This document shows, piece after piece, positions 1 through 10,464 of a stretch of DNA of 64,000 nucleotides. Under the pieces are notes generated by a model. The model did not search any database, had not been told where the DNA came from, and worked only from the letters and a program-made list of their open reading frames with translations. The position numbers were made by a program, and so were the translations under genes. Origin of the DNA: Carettochelys insculpta (Eukaryota; Chordata; Testudines; Carettochelyidae); assembly GCF_033958435.1 (NCBI RefSeq), contig NC_134138.1, positions 9,312,001 through 9,376,000 of the forward strand, written 5' to 3'. The number at the start of each line of letters is the position of its first letter. The first letter of the stretch is position 1.

Positions 1-109
1 GGCTGGATCTGACCTGTGAGCTGTGTCTGGTAAGCAAAAGTAGTGGCTGTGCATGCTGCAAGGAAGTTCTCCCTAAAAGCACTGCCCCCAGAAGCTGCAC
101 CAGGTAGGC

Positions 110-430
110 AGCCCAGTTTCTTCCCACACTCCTGCAGACCCTCTCATCCAGAGCCCTCCCAGGTCCTGCACTCCCTCCTGCCCAGACCCACACTCAAAAT
201 CCAATCCTGCACCTCACTTCCTGCTCACATCCCACACCCCCACCTCCATCCTGCTCCTGCAACTTCCTTCTTGTCCAGACCTGCCCCCCCAACCCAGCCC
301 ATTCCTGCATCCTCCCTTCCTTCTAGACCCTGTAACTTCACCCCCAACCTGCTCCTGTGCCCTCTCCTGACCAGACCCTGCACCTCACTCCCAGCCCACT
401 CCTCAGCAGCCCCTTCCCCCACACCGAACT
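110..430. repeat. C-rich degenerate minisatellite
   Basis: The plus strand is almost purine-free over several hundred bases. Phrases such as CCAGACCCTGCACCTCA and CCTGCTCCTG recur every 45-60 bases, which suggests a decayed tandem repeat. The long open frames across it on both strands follow from this composition (few TAA/TAG/TGA), not from coding. The period is judged by eye and the unit is poorly conserved. Confidence 0.5.
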
Positions 431-569
431 GCTCATTTTTGTCCCCATCCCAGACCCCTGAGATGGCCCACAAAATCTACTTGCCCTGGGTTCCCGGAAG
501 AGCTAATCCAGCCCTGGGGGCAAGCCCTGAGTCTTGGTGCCCCCCATTGCCTTGGGCTGAAGCTTGAGG

Positions 570-945
570 GGAGTGAGCTGAGTCTTTTTTTTCTGTGGGT
601 CAGTGGCCCCCAACCCAAAAAAAGGTTTTCCACTCTGATCTAGTCTGACCTCTGGAATAATATATGCCAGAGAATTTTGCCTGGTGACTCCTGGCAGCCC
701 CAATAGATTAAAGATGAAGGAGAGGCCACCACCTATCTAAGGAAACTGGCTCTTCATTCTCACTGTGCCACATGTGAATGCTTTAGTTCCTGCTTGGATT
801 TGTCTAGATGGGAAAGGGGATTTCATCAGGGCATCACAAGACTGGATGCTTACAGGCCACTTTCATACAATCATATTCAAATGCCTTATGGGCTTTAAAG
901 AAATCTCATCTCATCCTTGTGAGGCCGGGTATAATTCAACTAGCA
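570..945. other. Intergenic sequence, nothing recognised
   Basis: Mixed-composition DNA with no reading frame resembling a protein, no tRNA-like boxes and no terminal repeats that I can see. Confidence 0.5.
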
Positions 946-949
946 TTTC

Positions 950-1078
950 AGCCATGGGGAAACAAAGAGAGGAAAAAGTCACCTGTCACTCACTGCAGGT
1001 TAAGCAATGAACATGTGGAATTACCAGGAATAGAACTTAGGCATCTCCTGCTCTAACAACTAGCTAACCCTGCCTCAT
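950..1078 (-). mobile_element. MIR-type SINE fragment
   Basis: Read on the minus strand it follows the MIR order. GGGGAAACAAAGAGAGG matches the reverse of the 'cctcagtttccc' segment. Then come a TCACTCACTGCAGGTTAAG-like stretch, a 'gaatagaacttaggcatc' box and a 'ctaaccctgcctca' end. It is highly diverged, as expected of an ancient amniote SINE. A chance match or a related CORE-SINE is possible. Confidence 0.4.
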
Positions 1079-1394
1079 GAGAGGCATCACGCTTCATTTA
1101 CAGATGCTCCCATACACTCAGATCTTGCAAGACACAGATCAGAATGGTGCTCAACATATTTCAGGACTGAACCTTCAAGATTTCATATTCTCCACTGCTA
1201 TGCATTTAGTGCAGTTATTTCCACTGTACACTTCTGGTTTGGTAGTATTTTACACTCATGATGGGAGGCCATGAAGAGTTAGGCCCTTCATACCCAAAAA
1301 GAACCTCATAAGAAGTGTCTTGGGTTAGGCTGGACTTTTCTAAGGAGACCAAGCTCCCCTATGAACTCTAGACAATCCCAGCCTTAATCACTAT

Positions 1395-1815
1395 GGGAAT
1401 CTCTACACAGCAAGCGTATTCCAGAACAGCTTATTCTGGAGTTATTATACCAAAATAAAATATTCCAGAATAATGTGTCCACACTGCAGGGATGACCAGG
1501 AATAAGCAAAACTTATTCCAGAATAGTGTTCCAAAAGCACTGCTTCCAGGGGCTGTAATCAGAAATACTATGTCTACATCACAGAATTATTTCAGAATAA
1601 ACTATTCCAGAATATTTTAGCCCCCATTCCTTTTCTATACAACCCCTACTCCAAAATAGGTGCATTCCTCGTAGAATGAGGTTTACCAATTCCAAAATAA
1701 GACAACAGCTCTTTCAAATGTATTTTGCATTAGCAGTTGCGTTGTGTAGACTCTCATAAAGTTATTTCAAAATAAGGGCTGTTATTCAAAATAATTTTGC
1801 TGTGAGGACCTACCC
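1395..1815. mobile_element. PIF/Harbinger-like MITE
   Basis: The left end (GGGAATCTCTACACAGC) and the right end (TTTTGCTGTGAGGACCTACCC) are an imperfect terminal inverted repeat of the 'GGGTAGGTCTACACAGCAAAATT' type seen in better copies at 16.1 and 20.0 kb. The interior is full of short inverted motifs (TATTCCAGAATAA, TTATTTCAGAATAAAC) typical of this family. The flanking trinucleotides (TAT and TGA) have diverged. It has no coding capacity, so it is a non-autonomous copy. Confidence 0.65.
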
Positions 1816-1849
1816 TGAGAGAGCGACTGATGATTCCCTATATTTGAGG

Positions 1850-2110
1850 GGTAGGTATACCTCAGAATGTGATCAAGCCAATTGCAATCATATAATGTGC
1901 ATTCAGCAACCATCAATTAATGAAACAGAGCACCACCTGACAGGATTAATTGAAAAGCAGGATATTGGATACAAAGTCAAAATCTAGCTGTCAATTTCTG
2001 CTCATCAGAAAGGCACAGGGGAAAGAAAATAAACAACCGTGAATAAAAACGTTAGTGGAAGGAAGACCTTGAATTTGGACGCCTCCGAAAGCAGACATTT
2101 ACTGAATGTT
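1850..2110. other. Candidate conserved non-coding element
   Basis: This non-repetitive stretch directly follows the MITE. It holds CAATTGCAATCA, CATCAATTAATGAAAC, GGATTAATTGAAAAG and the E-box CACCTG within about 100 bases. Dense TAAT cores beside E-boxes are common in vertebrate developmental enhancers. That is an inference from motif density only; conservation has not been tested. Confidence 0.25.
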
Positions 2111-2131
2111 AGGAAAAGTGATGATCCATTA

Positions 2132-2481
2132 CAGTAGGAGTGTACAAAGTGGGGGGCAGGCCCCCTTGTGGGGGGGTGTGAAATTTTGTAAAGGAGCACA
2201 ACACAATCAGCTACTGGGTCTAAGTCTCATCCACCACATTAAAAATAGAGAAATGTTACTGTTTTTACGTCTGTGTGTTCACATTTCTACACTGATTAAT
2301 AAAGTCTTACATTCTATAGATTTGTTTACTTATATGTGCCAAAAGAGGGTTTTTTTTTTTCATATGAACATAATCGAAATTTCCGTCAGTTCTGATTACA
2401 TTAAACAGTTTACGGGGGTGCTAGCTACAGGAATGAAAAGTGGGGCCCCAATGTAAAAAATGTGCTCACCCCTACAGTAGG
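2132..2481. mobile_element. hAT-like non-autonomous DNA transposon
   Basis: The left end CAGTAGGAGTGTACAAA and the reverse complement of the right end (ATGTGCTCACCCCTACAGTAGG) pair imperfectly, as terminal inverted repeats. The flanks ATCCATTA (2124-2131) and GGCCATTA (2482-2489) agree at 6 of 8 positions, consistent with an 8-bp hAT target duplication. The interior is AT-rich and has no transposase frame. Confidence 0.45.
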
Positions 2482-2489
2482 GGCCATTA

Positions 2490-3745
2490 TGACCGATGTG
2501 TTTTGTAGAAGTTTACTATAAAAAGGATTAGTCATACAATATACTTTGGAGCAGTCCTCTGACGCATTTTCTCCCCAGTGCATGAGCATCTGGTCACTGG
2601 GAACCTATTGTTAATTAGTTAATACCATTCCAGAGTTTAGGCCAGTATCTGGAATGTCCTAGACCTATTGCTTATGTTTGTGTATACTTAAACATAATAA
2701 ACTGCAAGCATTCTTGCATTTAATCTCTGATCAGATGGGATTGCTTTGTTCCTGTTATTTATTCCTGATGTAGTGAAATGGTCAAATTACAACTACTGGG
2801 GGTTCTGAAAACCCTGGGTAACATGTTAGACACTCCTCATTCTTTTCTCCACCTTTAGACTCCCATTGTGGTCATTTTCTTTTGAAAGGGCTGGATTCAA
2901 TCCAAGTGATGGCACTGTTCAGTTCAGAATTCTCAGATCTCTGCTCTGTATACCTACAAGCCAGATAATCATTTTCTCGTTAGATCTGTCTTATTCTCAC
3001 ACAGCCTCTTCACAGCCTGCTTCTCTTTATACAAAAATAATGTACTGGATTCACAGTTTTCTTGATGTGCTTCCTCTTCTAAGGATACAACGATTTCTGT
3101 CCATCTGACAAGCTACTTACGGGCTCATATCATTTCTTCTGTTGGAAGGTCTGGGAGCATGCAGCTCCTGAATGAGAGCATCATTTTACTTCTCCATTCT
3201 CTGCTTTTAGACTGGACTCTAAACCAGCCTTTGGACCTGGCCATAGAGCTGTGATGCAAGTACCCAGAGCTATATTTGTGAGGAATTTAACCTAGTGTAC
3301 CACATTTATCACATATATCTCCTCTATTAAGAAAGAGTCTGTAGCCATGAGGTGTCTGCTCCATGGTCTCTCCCATTCAGAAAAAAGGAATGCACATTGG
3401 CATTGCAATTAGAAACTGACCCAGCATGCACTGAAGTCAGTGGGCATCTTTCCATTGACTCCCATGGGGTTCAGATGAGAGGTTTAATGTCTTTGCCTCT
3501 TCCCCTCATCTAGAACTTGATACCTCATGAACTCCCATGCACTTCCTTGGAGCCATCACAATAGTCTTGTGTGACTCCATATCACAGAGCAGTCTAAAAG
3601 CAAAACTATCTGGGAAGTCACAAATTCCCCTCTTGGTCAATATAACCTGTGTAGCTCTTTTTAACATAGGAAACATCTAGCAGATCTTTCTTGTTTACTT
3701 TTCCGCCCAATTCCTATTTTTCTAAATATGTTTAATGCTGCAGCA
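2490..3745. other. Intergenic sequence without recognised feature
   Basis: Single-copy-looking AT-rich DNA. A GTTAATTAGTTAATACC cluster at about 2610 is the only motif of note. No convincing exon, RNA gene or transposon end was seen. Confidence 0.4.
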
Positions 3746-3748
3746 GAA

Positions 3749-3806
3749 CAGGAGACCTGGATTAGATGACATTTCGAGGTCCTTCTAGCCTTACATTTCT
3801 AGGAGT
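3749..3806 (+). mobile_element. CR1/SINE 3' tail fragment
   Basis: The stretch ...CTGGATTAGATGACATTTCGAGGTCCTTCTAGCC... is a diverged form of the 'GGACTNGATGACCTCTCAAGGTCCCTTCCAGCC' tail common to CR1 and the Cry-type SINEs elsewhere in the window. Only the last 50-60 bases survive, so it cannot be assigned to LINE or SINE. Confidence 0.5.
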
Positions 3807-3809
3807 CTG

Positions 3810-4265
3810 TTCTTCCATGAGTTTTAGGGTTCTGCTCTATGACCATGGCCCAGTAAATGTTAATTCCAAGATATTTAAACCCTGGAAGGACAAATTTTTG
3901 TAGGGCAAAATCTGTCTGAAAGAAAGGAAGACGATGATTGAATTTCTGATCAGCTATCATCTTAAGGAGAAAACGGGGAAAACAATTCACCAAACAAAAG
4001 GTACGCATCCCCCTAAGAGAAAAACCTTCCTATCAAGAGGGAAAATCAAGTGCAATATTTTGTTTTATAAAGTGAGACATTTGGTGTGTCCTGTAGAAAT
4101 CAACGCCAGGATTTCAGAAGGAATGACAGCAGTAGACTATAATTAGCATTGACAAACCCTTCCAACAACAAGTATATCGTGTTGAATTATTCATATTATT
4201 TCTGTCATCTTCTCACCTTTTTCCCCCAATATTTGTTTTAGACAGACACACTGTTGTAATTACAG
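3810..4265. other. Intergenic sequence
   Basis: No recognisable gene or repeat. It is AT-rich and leads into the dinucleotide tract at 4269. Confidence 0.4.
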
Positions 4266-4268
4266 AAT

Positions 4269-4306
4269 ACACACACTCTCTCTCTCTCTCTCTCTCGCTC
4301 TCTCCA
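4269..4306. repeat. Compound (CA)n(CT)n microsatellite
   Basis: A short ACACACACAC run passes directly into about 13 CT dinucleotides with one CTCG interruption. Confidence 0.9.
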
Positions 4307-4525
4307 AAGTAGTGAACAAGCTTGAGGGAAGGAGACTTCAGCAAACATTGAGTTTGTGGTTCATGGGAAGGAGAACTTTCTACTGACCAGATGGCAGTAT
4401 ATGGACACCTTAATTAAGAGTGAGGAGAGATCTCTCCTTGGACAAGAAGCAGGGTCTTCAGCTTTCTAAACATGTTTTCTTATCATCAAGATGTAGGGCT
4501 TCATTCTTTCCCTGAATGTCTCCCT

Positions 4526-5545
4526 GTGCTTTGCAGATGATCCCAAGTTTGCAGATAATACCAAGCTGTTCAGGATAGTCAAAACCAAAGTAGATTGTGA
4601 AGATCTTCAAAAAGATCTCAGCAAACTGAGTGATTGCGCAGCAAAATGGCAAATGAAATTTAATGTGGGTAAGTGTAAGGTAATGCACATTGGGAAAAAT
4701 AACCCCAATTATACATACAATGTGATGGGGGCAAATTTAGATACAACAGATCAGGAAAGGGATCTTGGAATTAAGGTGGATAGTTCTCTGAAAACATCCA
4801 CGCAGTGTGTAGTGGCAGTCAGTAAAGCAAATAGGATGTTAGGAATTATTAAGAAAGGGATAGAGAATAAGACGAAGAACATCATACTTCCCCTATATAA
4901 AACTATGGTACGCCCACATCTTGAGTACTGCGTGCAGATGTGGTCTCCTCACCTCAAAAAAGATATATTGGCATTGGAAAAAGTTCAGAAAAGGGCAACT
5001 AAAATGATTAAGGGTTTGGAAAGGGTCCCATATGAGGAGAGGCTAGAGAGACTGGGACTTTTCAGTCTAGAAAAGAGGAGATTGAGGGGCGATATGATAG
5101 AAGTATATAAAATCATGAATGGTGTGGAGAAAGTGAATATTGAAAAGTTATTTACTTGTTCCCATAATATAAGAACTAGAAGACACCAAATGAAATTAAT
5201 GGGTACTAGGTTTGAAACTAATAAAAGAAAATTTTTCTTCACACAGTGCACAGTCAACCTGCGGAACTCCTTGCCAGAGGAGGCTGTGAAGGCCAGCACT
5301 CTAACAGAGTTTAAAAAAGAGCTTGATAAATTTTTGGAGGTTAGGTCCATAAATGGCTATTAGCCAAGGGTAAAGTATGGTGCCCCTAGCCTTTAGTCAA
5401 AGGCTGGAGACAAATCGCTTTATCATTGTCTTTGGTTCACCTCCTCTGGGGCACCTGGCATTGGCCACTGTCGACAGACAGGATACTGGGCTGGATGGAC
5501 CTTTGGTCTGACCCAGTATGTTCGTTCTTATGTTCTTATGTTCTG
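4526..5545 (+). mobile_element. CR1 LINE, 5'-truncated, near-intact 3' end
   Basis: The copy starts inside ORF2 and keeps the rest of the reading frame, the 3' untranslated region and the (TTCTTATG)n tail (TTCGTTCTTATGTTCTTATG at about 5521). Just after the truncation the frame reads FADD, equivalent to the (Y/F)ADD catalytic box of the reverse transcriptase, then a second degenerate copy, FADN. The UTR phrases GGGGCACCTGGCATTGGCCACTGT and CTGGGCTGGATGGACCTTTGG recur, diverged, in the 9.2 and 40-41 kb copies, so the three belong to related subfamilies. A (TTCTTATG)n tail without poly(A) is characteristic of CR1. Confidence 0.9.
4653..5363 (+). pseudogene. CR1 ORF2 C-terminal remnant (236 codons open)
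   Basis: This open frame encodes the C-terminal part of the CR1 reverse transcriptase polyprotein, downstream of the catalytic core. Recognisable blocks are MKFNVGKCKVMHIG at residues 1-14, DLGIKVDSSL near 37-46, a Cys/Ala/Lys-rich helix near 50-62, VRPHLEYCVQ at 86-95, LEKVQKRATKMIKGLE at 108-123 and LFSLEKRRLRGDM at 136-148. It ends in a natural family stop after RSINGY. The same frame stays open upstream to about 4526, so ATG 4653 is an internal methionine and not a real start. It lacks the endonuclease and most of the polymerase, so it cannot be autonomous. The absence of frameshifts suggests a fairly recent insertion. Confidence 0.85.
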
Positions 5546-5549
5546 TGCT

Positions 5550-5990
5550 CAAGTGGCAAAGGAAATATCTGGGAAAGGTTCTACGTCTTACTGTTATCTC
5601 TGCTCCATGTACGTTGATCAGTCACTGGAATTTATGCCTGTTTCTCTAGAAAGAGGTGTATTGTCTAGTTAAGCTCCATCTTGCAAAGACATCTTACATT
5701 TTATGCATCAAAAATTAATCTGGATTGACAGCCCTGAAAAATGAACTCCACTGTTTATTCACAGAACAAGTGGTAGCACCAGCTGCCTCCACACCTTGCT
5801 ATCTTGCCTCCCACAGATGTCTCCAAACTCTGTCCTGAGGAGGTCATGTCTTTGGAGAAGGCTCTAGTCTTTGCTTTCCTGCTAAGACTGCCAAAAAGAG
5901 AGATACCAATTACTGTCTATGTGGAGGTGGGCTTTGCTATTAGGATATACATCTGCTAGGAACTCAGCTCTATTCTGCAAATGTAGCTGC
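5550..5990. other. Intergenic sequence
   Basis: No recognised gene or repeat between the CR1 tail and the tRNA-like fragment. Confidence 0.4.
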
Positions 5991-5995
5991 CAACA

Positions 5996-6062
5996 GGCAA
6001 ACTTGAACCTGGGACCTCTGGTGCTGAGTGTAGCAGCCTCTACAGTTTGAGCTAAAAGTCAC
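5996..6062 (-). repeat. tRNA-derived fragment with A and B boxes
   Basis: On the minus strand TAGCTCAAACTGTAGAGG (A-box type, plus-strand 6037-6054) is followed by AGGTCCCAGGTTCAAGT (B-box type, plus-strand 6001-6017) at tRNA-like spacing. The acceptor stem cannot be folded by eye and there is no clean terminator. A tRNA pseudogene or the head of a tRNA-derived SINE is more likely than a working tRNA. Confidence 0.4.
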
Positions 6063-6361
6063 TGAAGTTACAGCTAAGGGAATAGAGGAGACTCCTCCTT
6101 TCTCTGTATGAGTGGTCTAGGTGCCACTACTTGAGACAGTGAACCATGCCCAGTTGGTGTGTGCATTACACAAACATGTAAGGTACCAGGAGCAGTCCCA
6201 CTGAAAAAAAAAATCCATAGAACTAGTTGTAGTGGTGAAGTGAAATGTGTTTGCAGCACTGAGGCCAAAACCAGCCATCCAGAGATAAAAACTATTCTCC
6301 ACTATTGACCAGAGTTAGATTTACGTCACCAACCTTGGGCAAAGGCCCTTGGTTTTAGTGA

Positions 6362-6450
6362 AAAAAAAAAAAGCGGTCCAGTAGCACTAGCAAAATAATT
6401 TATTAGGTGATGAGCTTTCGTGGTACAGACCCATTTCTTCAGATCAGCTG
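6362..6450 (+). mobile_element. SINE-like retroposon fragment (snap-back family)
   Basis: After an A-rich stretch come GTCCAGTAGCACTAGC, AATTTATTAGGTGATGAGCTTTCGTGG and GACCCATTTCTTCAGATCAGC. The same block appears inverted inside the 24277-24614 copy, so they are one subfamily. Only the central part remains. Confidence 0.65.
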
Positions 6451-6454
6451 GTTT

Positions 6455-7005
6455 TAGTGATTTTGGTTTTAGTGGTTTTCTATGCACTATGCACAGATTC
6501 CTGTACTTGCAGTTCATTTGTTTAACAGACGATTAATCACTGAAGCTGTACTAAGCCAAAATCTCTTGTTTCCAAGAGCATGAGCAACTCTCCACTTGTG
6601 TTAAAAGAAGGAACTTCCCTTCTCGTTCCATCCTCCTGAACTACGCAGGATACTAGACACGTCTTTAGGGATGACCTTGCATCCAAACTCCTTAAAACCT
6701 TCACTAATGGATTGTGTGAAAATCTGCCTATTTTGCATATAATGTTGTAACCACAATATACAGAGGGCCCTGAAGCTAAGTTCTCAACACACGAAAAAAA
6801 TATTGTGGAATATTGCATAACCAGACAATACGTATTCATGTAGTGGGTCATTAACGAGATTATAACCCAAGACCCTGGATCAAAAGTCACGCACTTCTAG
6901 CACTTGAATAAAAAAGCCAGATCGGTTAGAGCAAAGATGGCTTGTTCCTAACTCACACCTTCATGCGCTCCAGTAGTTCAGGTGGGGGGAGAGTGTGCAC
7001 CACAT
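6455..7005. other. Intergenic sequence
   Basis: No gene, RNA or repeat recognised. Short frames on the minus strand have no protein similarity that I know of. Confidence 0.4.
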
Positions 7006-7009
7006 TATA

Positions 7010-7327
7010 CAGGCTGAAACTCTCTAGTCCAGCAGTATCTCATCTGGCAACCTCCATAATCTGGCATGATTTTAGATCGCCAGACAACCACTTATCAGGG
7101 GTGTGGCCAAGTTTCCCGCAGTCTCATAAAGTTTGTTTACAACCACCAGTCCTGGCTGTCAGTGTTCTGTGCTGTTATTTAACTCTAATTTACCCCTAAA
7201 TATCTTCTAAGATCCCAGTAAGCAGTGGAAGTGATGGTAATGCTGCTAGACAATATTGACAGCCCATGGTCTGACAAATTCTCTCCTCTGGCACTGGTCG
7301 GGTGCCAGACTGGAGAGATGCAACCTG
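7010..7327. mobile_element. Tigger/pogo-like non-autonomous element, copy 1
   Basis: It begins CAGGCTGAAACTCTCTAGTCC after a TA dinucleotide and ends GAGATGCAACCTG. It aligns along its whole length with the copies at 35815 and 57786 through shared blocks such as TAATCTGGCATGATTTTAG, GTGTGGCCAAGTTTCC, CCAGTCCTGGCT and TTTACCCCTAAAT. The CAGGTTGAACC-type inverted end and TA flank fit Tc1/mariner (pogo/Tigger) elements. No transposase is encoded. Confidence 0.75.
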
Positions 7328-7329
7328 CA

Positions 7330-8195
7330 CTAATGCAGAGGTTACACTCAGGACTTCTCTTTTACATCTCACTTAAGCATCAGAACTTCCAGCAACATGG
7401 TCCTCCATACATGACCCCAAGACTTGATTGCCACACAGCTGAGTGCAATTAGTAATTTGCCGCAGACAGAAAATTCTGACCTTCGCAACATTTGATTTCC
7501 TCCGAAAACAGGATGAAAAGTTGAAATGCCATAATTTTCTGCAAACTGGAGATTAACGAGAATGTGAAGCTCTGGTTCCTACACTTCCGTGTGAGCTGTG
7601 AATCACGACTGTGCTGTCTGCTCAGCTTCCTGTGCACTCCTCACCCTCACTGCTGTGTATCTCCAACATGAGCAATCAGGGCAGAGGACACATTCAATTG
7701 CTACTGAATATAATTAAGTCTAATTGCAAAGTTAATTGTAGAGGAGGATGAGGGGAAAGATAAACAAACAGCAGGAGATGAAGAGAGGCTATCAGAGTCA
7801 AGAGTACCGTGTGCTGGAAAAGACACAGTAGCAATTCATTTTCCCCTCATATTAGCTGGGTTTTCTGTGCACACACATCTATATTAGTTGTCATCATTCT
7901 GCCCATTAGCTGTTGATGTTCCATGCCATCTCTGAATCACCCCAGAGAGAAGGGACAACCTTGCCAAAAGTAGGAACAGCAGGAAAGAAACAGTCATCTA
8001 TCCAAGCCGAACATTCAGACCACCTGGAGCAAGAGGGATATTTCAGTGCTATGAAGAGATTTCTGTTTCAGGAAAACCTCTGATCATGTAGGAACCAGAG
8101 CCATGGCTGAGATAAATTGACAGACCTCCATTGACTTTGTTTGACCTTCACTGATATACAGCAGGTCTCCCTTTATATGTGTCTCTAGAAGTTCT
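7330..8195. other. Single-copy-looking DNA with a TAATT motif cluster
   Basis: Within 7695-7738 there are CAATTG, TAATTAAG, CTAATTGC and TTAATTG. The flanking 400 bases carry no repeat that I recognise. This resembles the homeodomain-site clusters of vertebrate developmental enhancers, but function is inferred only. Nothing coding was seen. Confidence 0.3.
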
Positions 8196-8199
8196 TGGG

Positions 8200-8700
8200 T
8201 CAGGATTCAACTGGAAATCTCAGAATGAGCTCCTCTATGAGATTTCAGGCCTTCTGCTTCCAGAGAAGATTACAAACTCAGAAAAGACCATCGCCATTAT
8301 CTAACCTGACCTCCTGTGAAACACAGGCCAGGGAACTGCTCCCAAATCATTCCTCAAGAGCATCTTTTAGAAAGACATCCAATCTCAATTAAAAATGGCC
8401 AGTGATGGAGGATCCACCATGACCCATGACAAATGACTCTGATAACTAATTACGCTCACTGTTAGAAATGCATGCCTTATTTCCAGGCTGAATTCTTCTA
8501 GCCTCAAATTCCAGGCATTGGATCTTGTTATATCTTTCTCTGCTAGATTGATGAGCCCATAATTAAATATTTATTTCCCATATAGATTCTTATAGACTGT
8601 AATAAAGTCATTCCTTAACCTTTTCTTTGTTAAGCTAACTAAATTGAGCTCTTTGAGCCTATCAGTTTAAGTCTTATATTTCTTGTTTTTGGAGGAGGAT
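8200..8700 (-). mobile_element. Older CR1-related LINE fragment
   Basis: The plus strand reads as the complement of an old LINE 3' part. It contains CTGACCTCCTGTGAAACACAGGCCAGGGAACT, CATCTTTTAGAAAGACATCCAATCTC, AGTGATGGAGGATCCACCA and TTGGATCTTGTTATATCTTTCTCTGCTAGATT, phrases I associate with an abundant reptile CR1-type subfamily. It is strongly diverged and without an open frame. The family name is uncertain. Confidence 0.5.
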
Positions 8701-8704
8701 CTGA

Positions 8705-9210
8705 GTTCTGCCCCTCACCGTCACCATGAAGTTCTGAAAGGCCATGCTTTGCAAAACAGCAACAACTACAAAATCTTAGGTGACTGCAGATTTGGCATAA
8801 TACCCAGACAGGCTTTCCCCTCCCTCACTGCCTTGTTGTAGAGAGCTTCTGCCCCCAGCCTGGAGAGTTCTAAGGACCTCCTACCTGTGCTTGATATTGG
8901 CCAAAACAGTGCAAAGAGCACTACATAGCAAGCCTTTACAAATATACAGGGCACTCTGAATGCTATACTGCATCACAAAACCTAATAGATTGCCCTTTGC
9001 ATGTACGCACAAACAGCCTCAGGCAACCGTGCCTTCTTTCTGCCACATTAAATAATACTCCACTTATCAAGGCAATAGGAACCTAATTTCTGTTTAACTA
9101 GAGGTGATTCTCCTTGATAGGATCTTCCAAGCAGCTCTGAGGTGTCTTCCAATAGAAAACCATGACTAATGTGGAGAAAGGAAATCAGGAAGTATTATTT
9201 ATTCCTTCTC
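8705..9210. other. Intergenic sequence
   Basis: No recognised feature. Confidence 0.4.
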
Positions 9211-9215
9211 AAAAC

Positions 9216-9578
9216 ACAAAAACTGAGGTCACCAAATTAAATTAGTAGGCAGCAGGTTTAAAACACACAAAAGGAAGTATTTCTTCACACACTGTACAGT
9301 CAACCTGTTGAACTCCTTACTAGAGGATATTATAAAACCTTAGACTATATCAGGGTTTAAATAGAAATTTGATAAATTAATGGAAGACAGGTCCATCAAT
9401 GGCTATTGGCCAGGATGGGCAGGGATAACGTCCCTAACCTTTGTTTGTCAGAAGTTGGGAATGGATCACTTGAGGATCCTCTGTTCAGATTATTCCCTTA
9501 GGCACACCTGGCAGTGGCCACGGTTTGAAGACAGATTACTGGGCTAGATGGACTTTTGGCCGTTCTCATGTAAGCTAC
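9216..9578 (+). mobile_element. CR1 LINE 3' end fragment
   Basis: It begins near GAGGTCACCAAATTAAATTAG and continues through AGGAAGTATTTCTTCACACA, CAATGGCTATTGGCCAGGATGGGCAGGG and CTGGCAGTGGCCACGG to CTGGGCTAGATGGACTTTTGGC. This is the same order as in the 4.5 kb copy. Indels and stops interrupt the residual ORF2 C-terminus. The (TTCTCATG)n tail is reduced to one unit. Confidence 0.8.
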
Positions 9579-9579
9579 A

Positions 9580-10205
9580 CTGCTGTTGATAGGCCTGCTC
9601 CTACTCGCTTGGAAATCCATCAGAACTTTTTCACTATATTCAGTGGGAGCAGGAGCAGGCCCTCCAATCCCAACTCATAAGCCAAATGCATGAGGAGATC
9701 TGTAGAGAGCAGATCTCACACAGTCCCTGGCCCTGCAGGCTCATCCATAGGCCCCATTCACTTCACAGCTCCATTAATATACTTTAACTTGGTTAAGCAT
9801 GAGCCTTGGCTGGAATGGAACCGCACACCAGTTTTATGATGGTGAAGCATCATTCACTTCTGCAGTTTCTTCTGATTAGTGGTAAGCAAGAGCACAACCC
9901 AGCCCAGTGTGCAGAGTGGACCTTCCTTCTCTGATGCAGGTGTGAGAGGCACGTACTGAACTCAAGTCATGGCAGTTCTCACAACTATTTCAGTCATGTC
10001 CTTCCCTGGCTGTGGAATACAGAATTTGCACAACTACTGGGGGTGGCAGTATTTGAGGGGGTGACACCCTAATTTGAGCAGGAGAGAGAAGGAGGCAGGG
10101 AGGATCTCAGACTTTGGAATTCACTTTCTTGCCAAGGGATATCTCACCAACCCCAGATCTGTTATCCTCCCCTGCCCCCAGGGACACAGCAAAGCCCGGC
10201 TTGTC
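9580..10205. other. Intergenic sequence
   Basis: No gene or repeat recognised. Confidence 0.4.
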
Positions 10206-10207
10206 TC

Positions 10208-10462
10208 AGGCTTGGTTTACATTAGGCAGGTAAGTCGACTGCAGATACACAATACTAGCCACAATTGTGCTGCTAGAATCAACTTATCTGCACTCGACTT
10301 ACCTGGCCATCTTCACAGAGGGAGGTCATTGGGAGAAACTCTCGCAATATCGAGGAGCGCAGGGGTCAACTGCCGACCCCAGACAGTTCGATTTCATGCG
10401 TCTCTACTGGGCGCACAAAATTGAACTCTGGTTCAATCTTCCACAAAATGTAGACACACCAT
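10208..10462. mobile_element. MITE-like element of the 'gtcgac' subfamily
   Basis: GGTTTACATTAGGCAGGTAAGTCGAC at the left and an internal ACTCGACTTACCTGG form an inverted pair. The right end AAATGTAGACACACC resembles the GTCTACAC-type terminus of the Harbinger-like MITEs elsewhere. The outer ends are diverged and no target duplication is clear. Confidence 0.4.
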
Positions 10463-10464
10463 CA

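Noticed and set aside
43..567. 174-codon proline-rich frame
   Set aside because: C-rich minisatellite; the opposite strand is open as well, and no domain or splice context is present.
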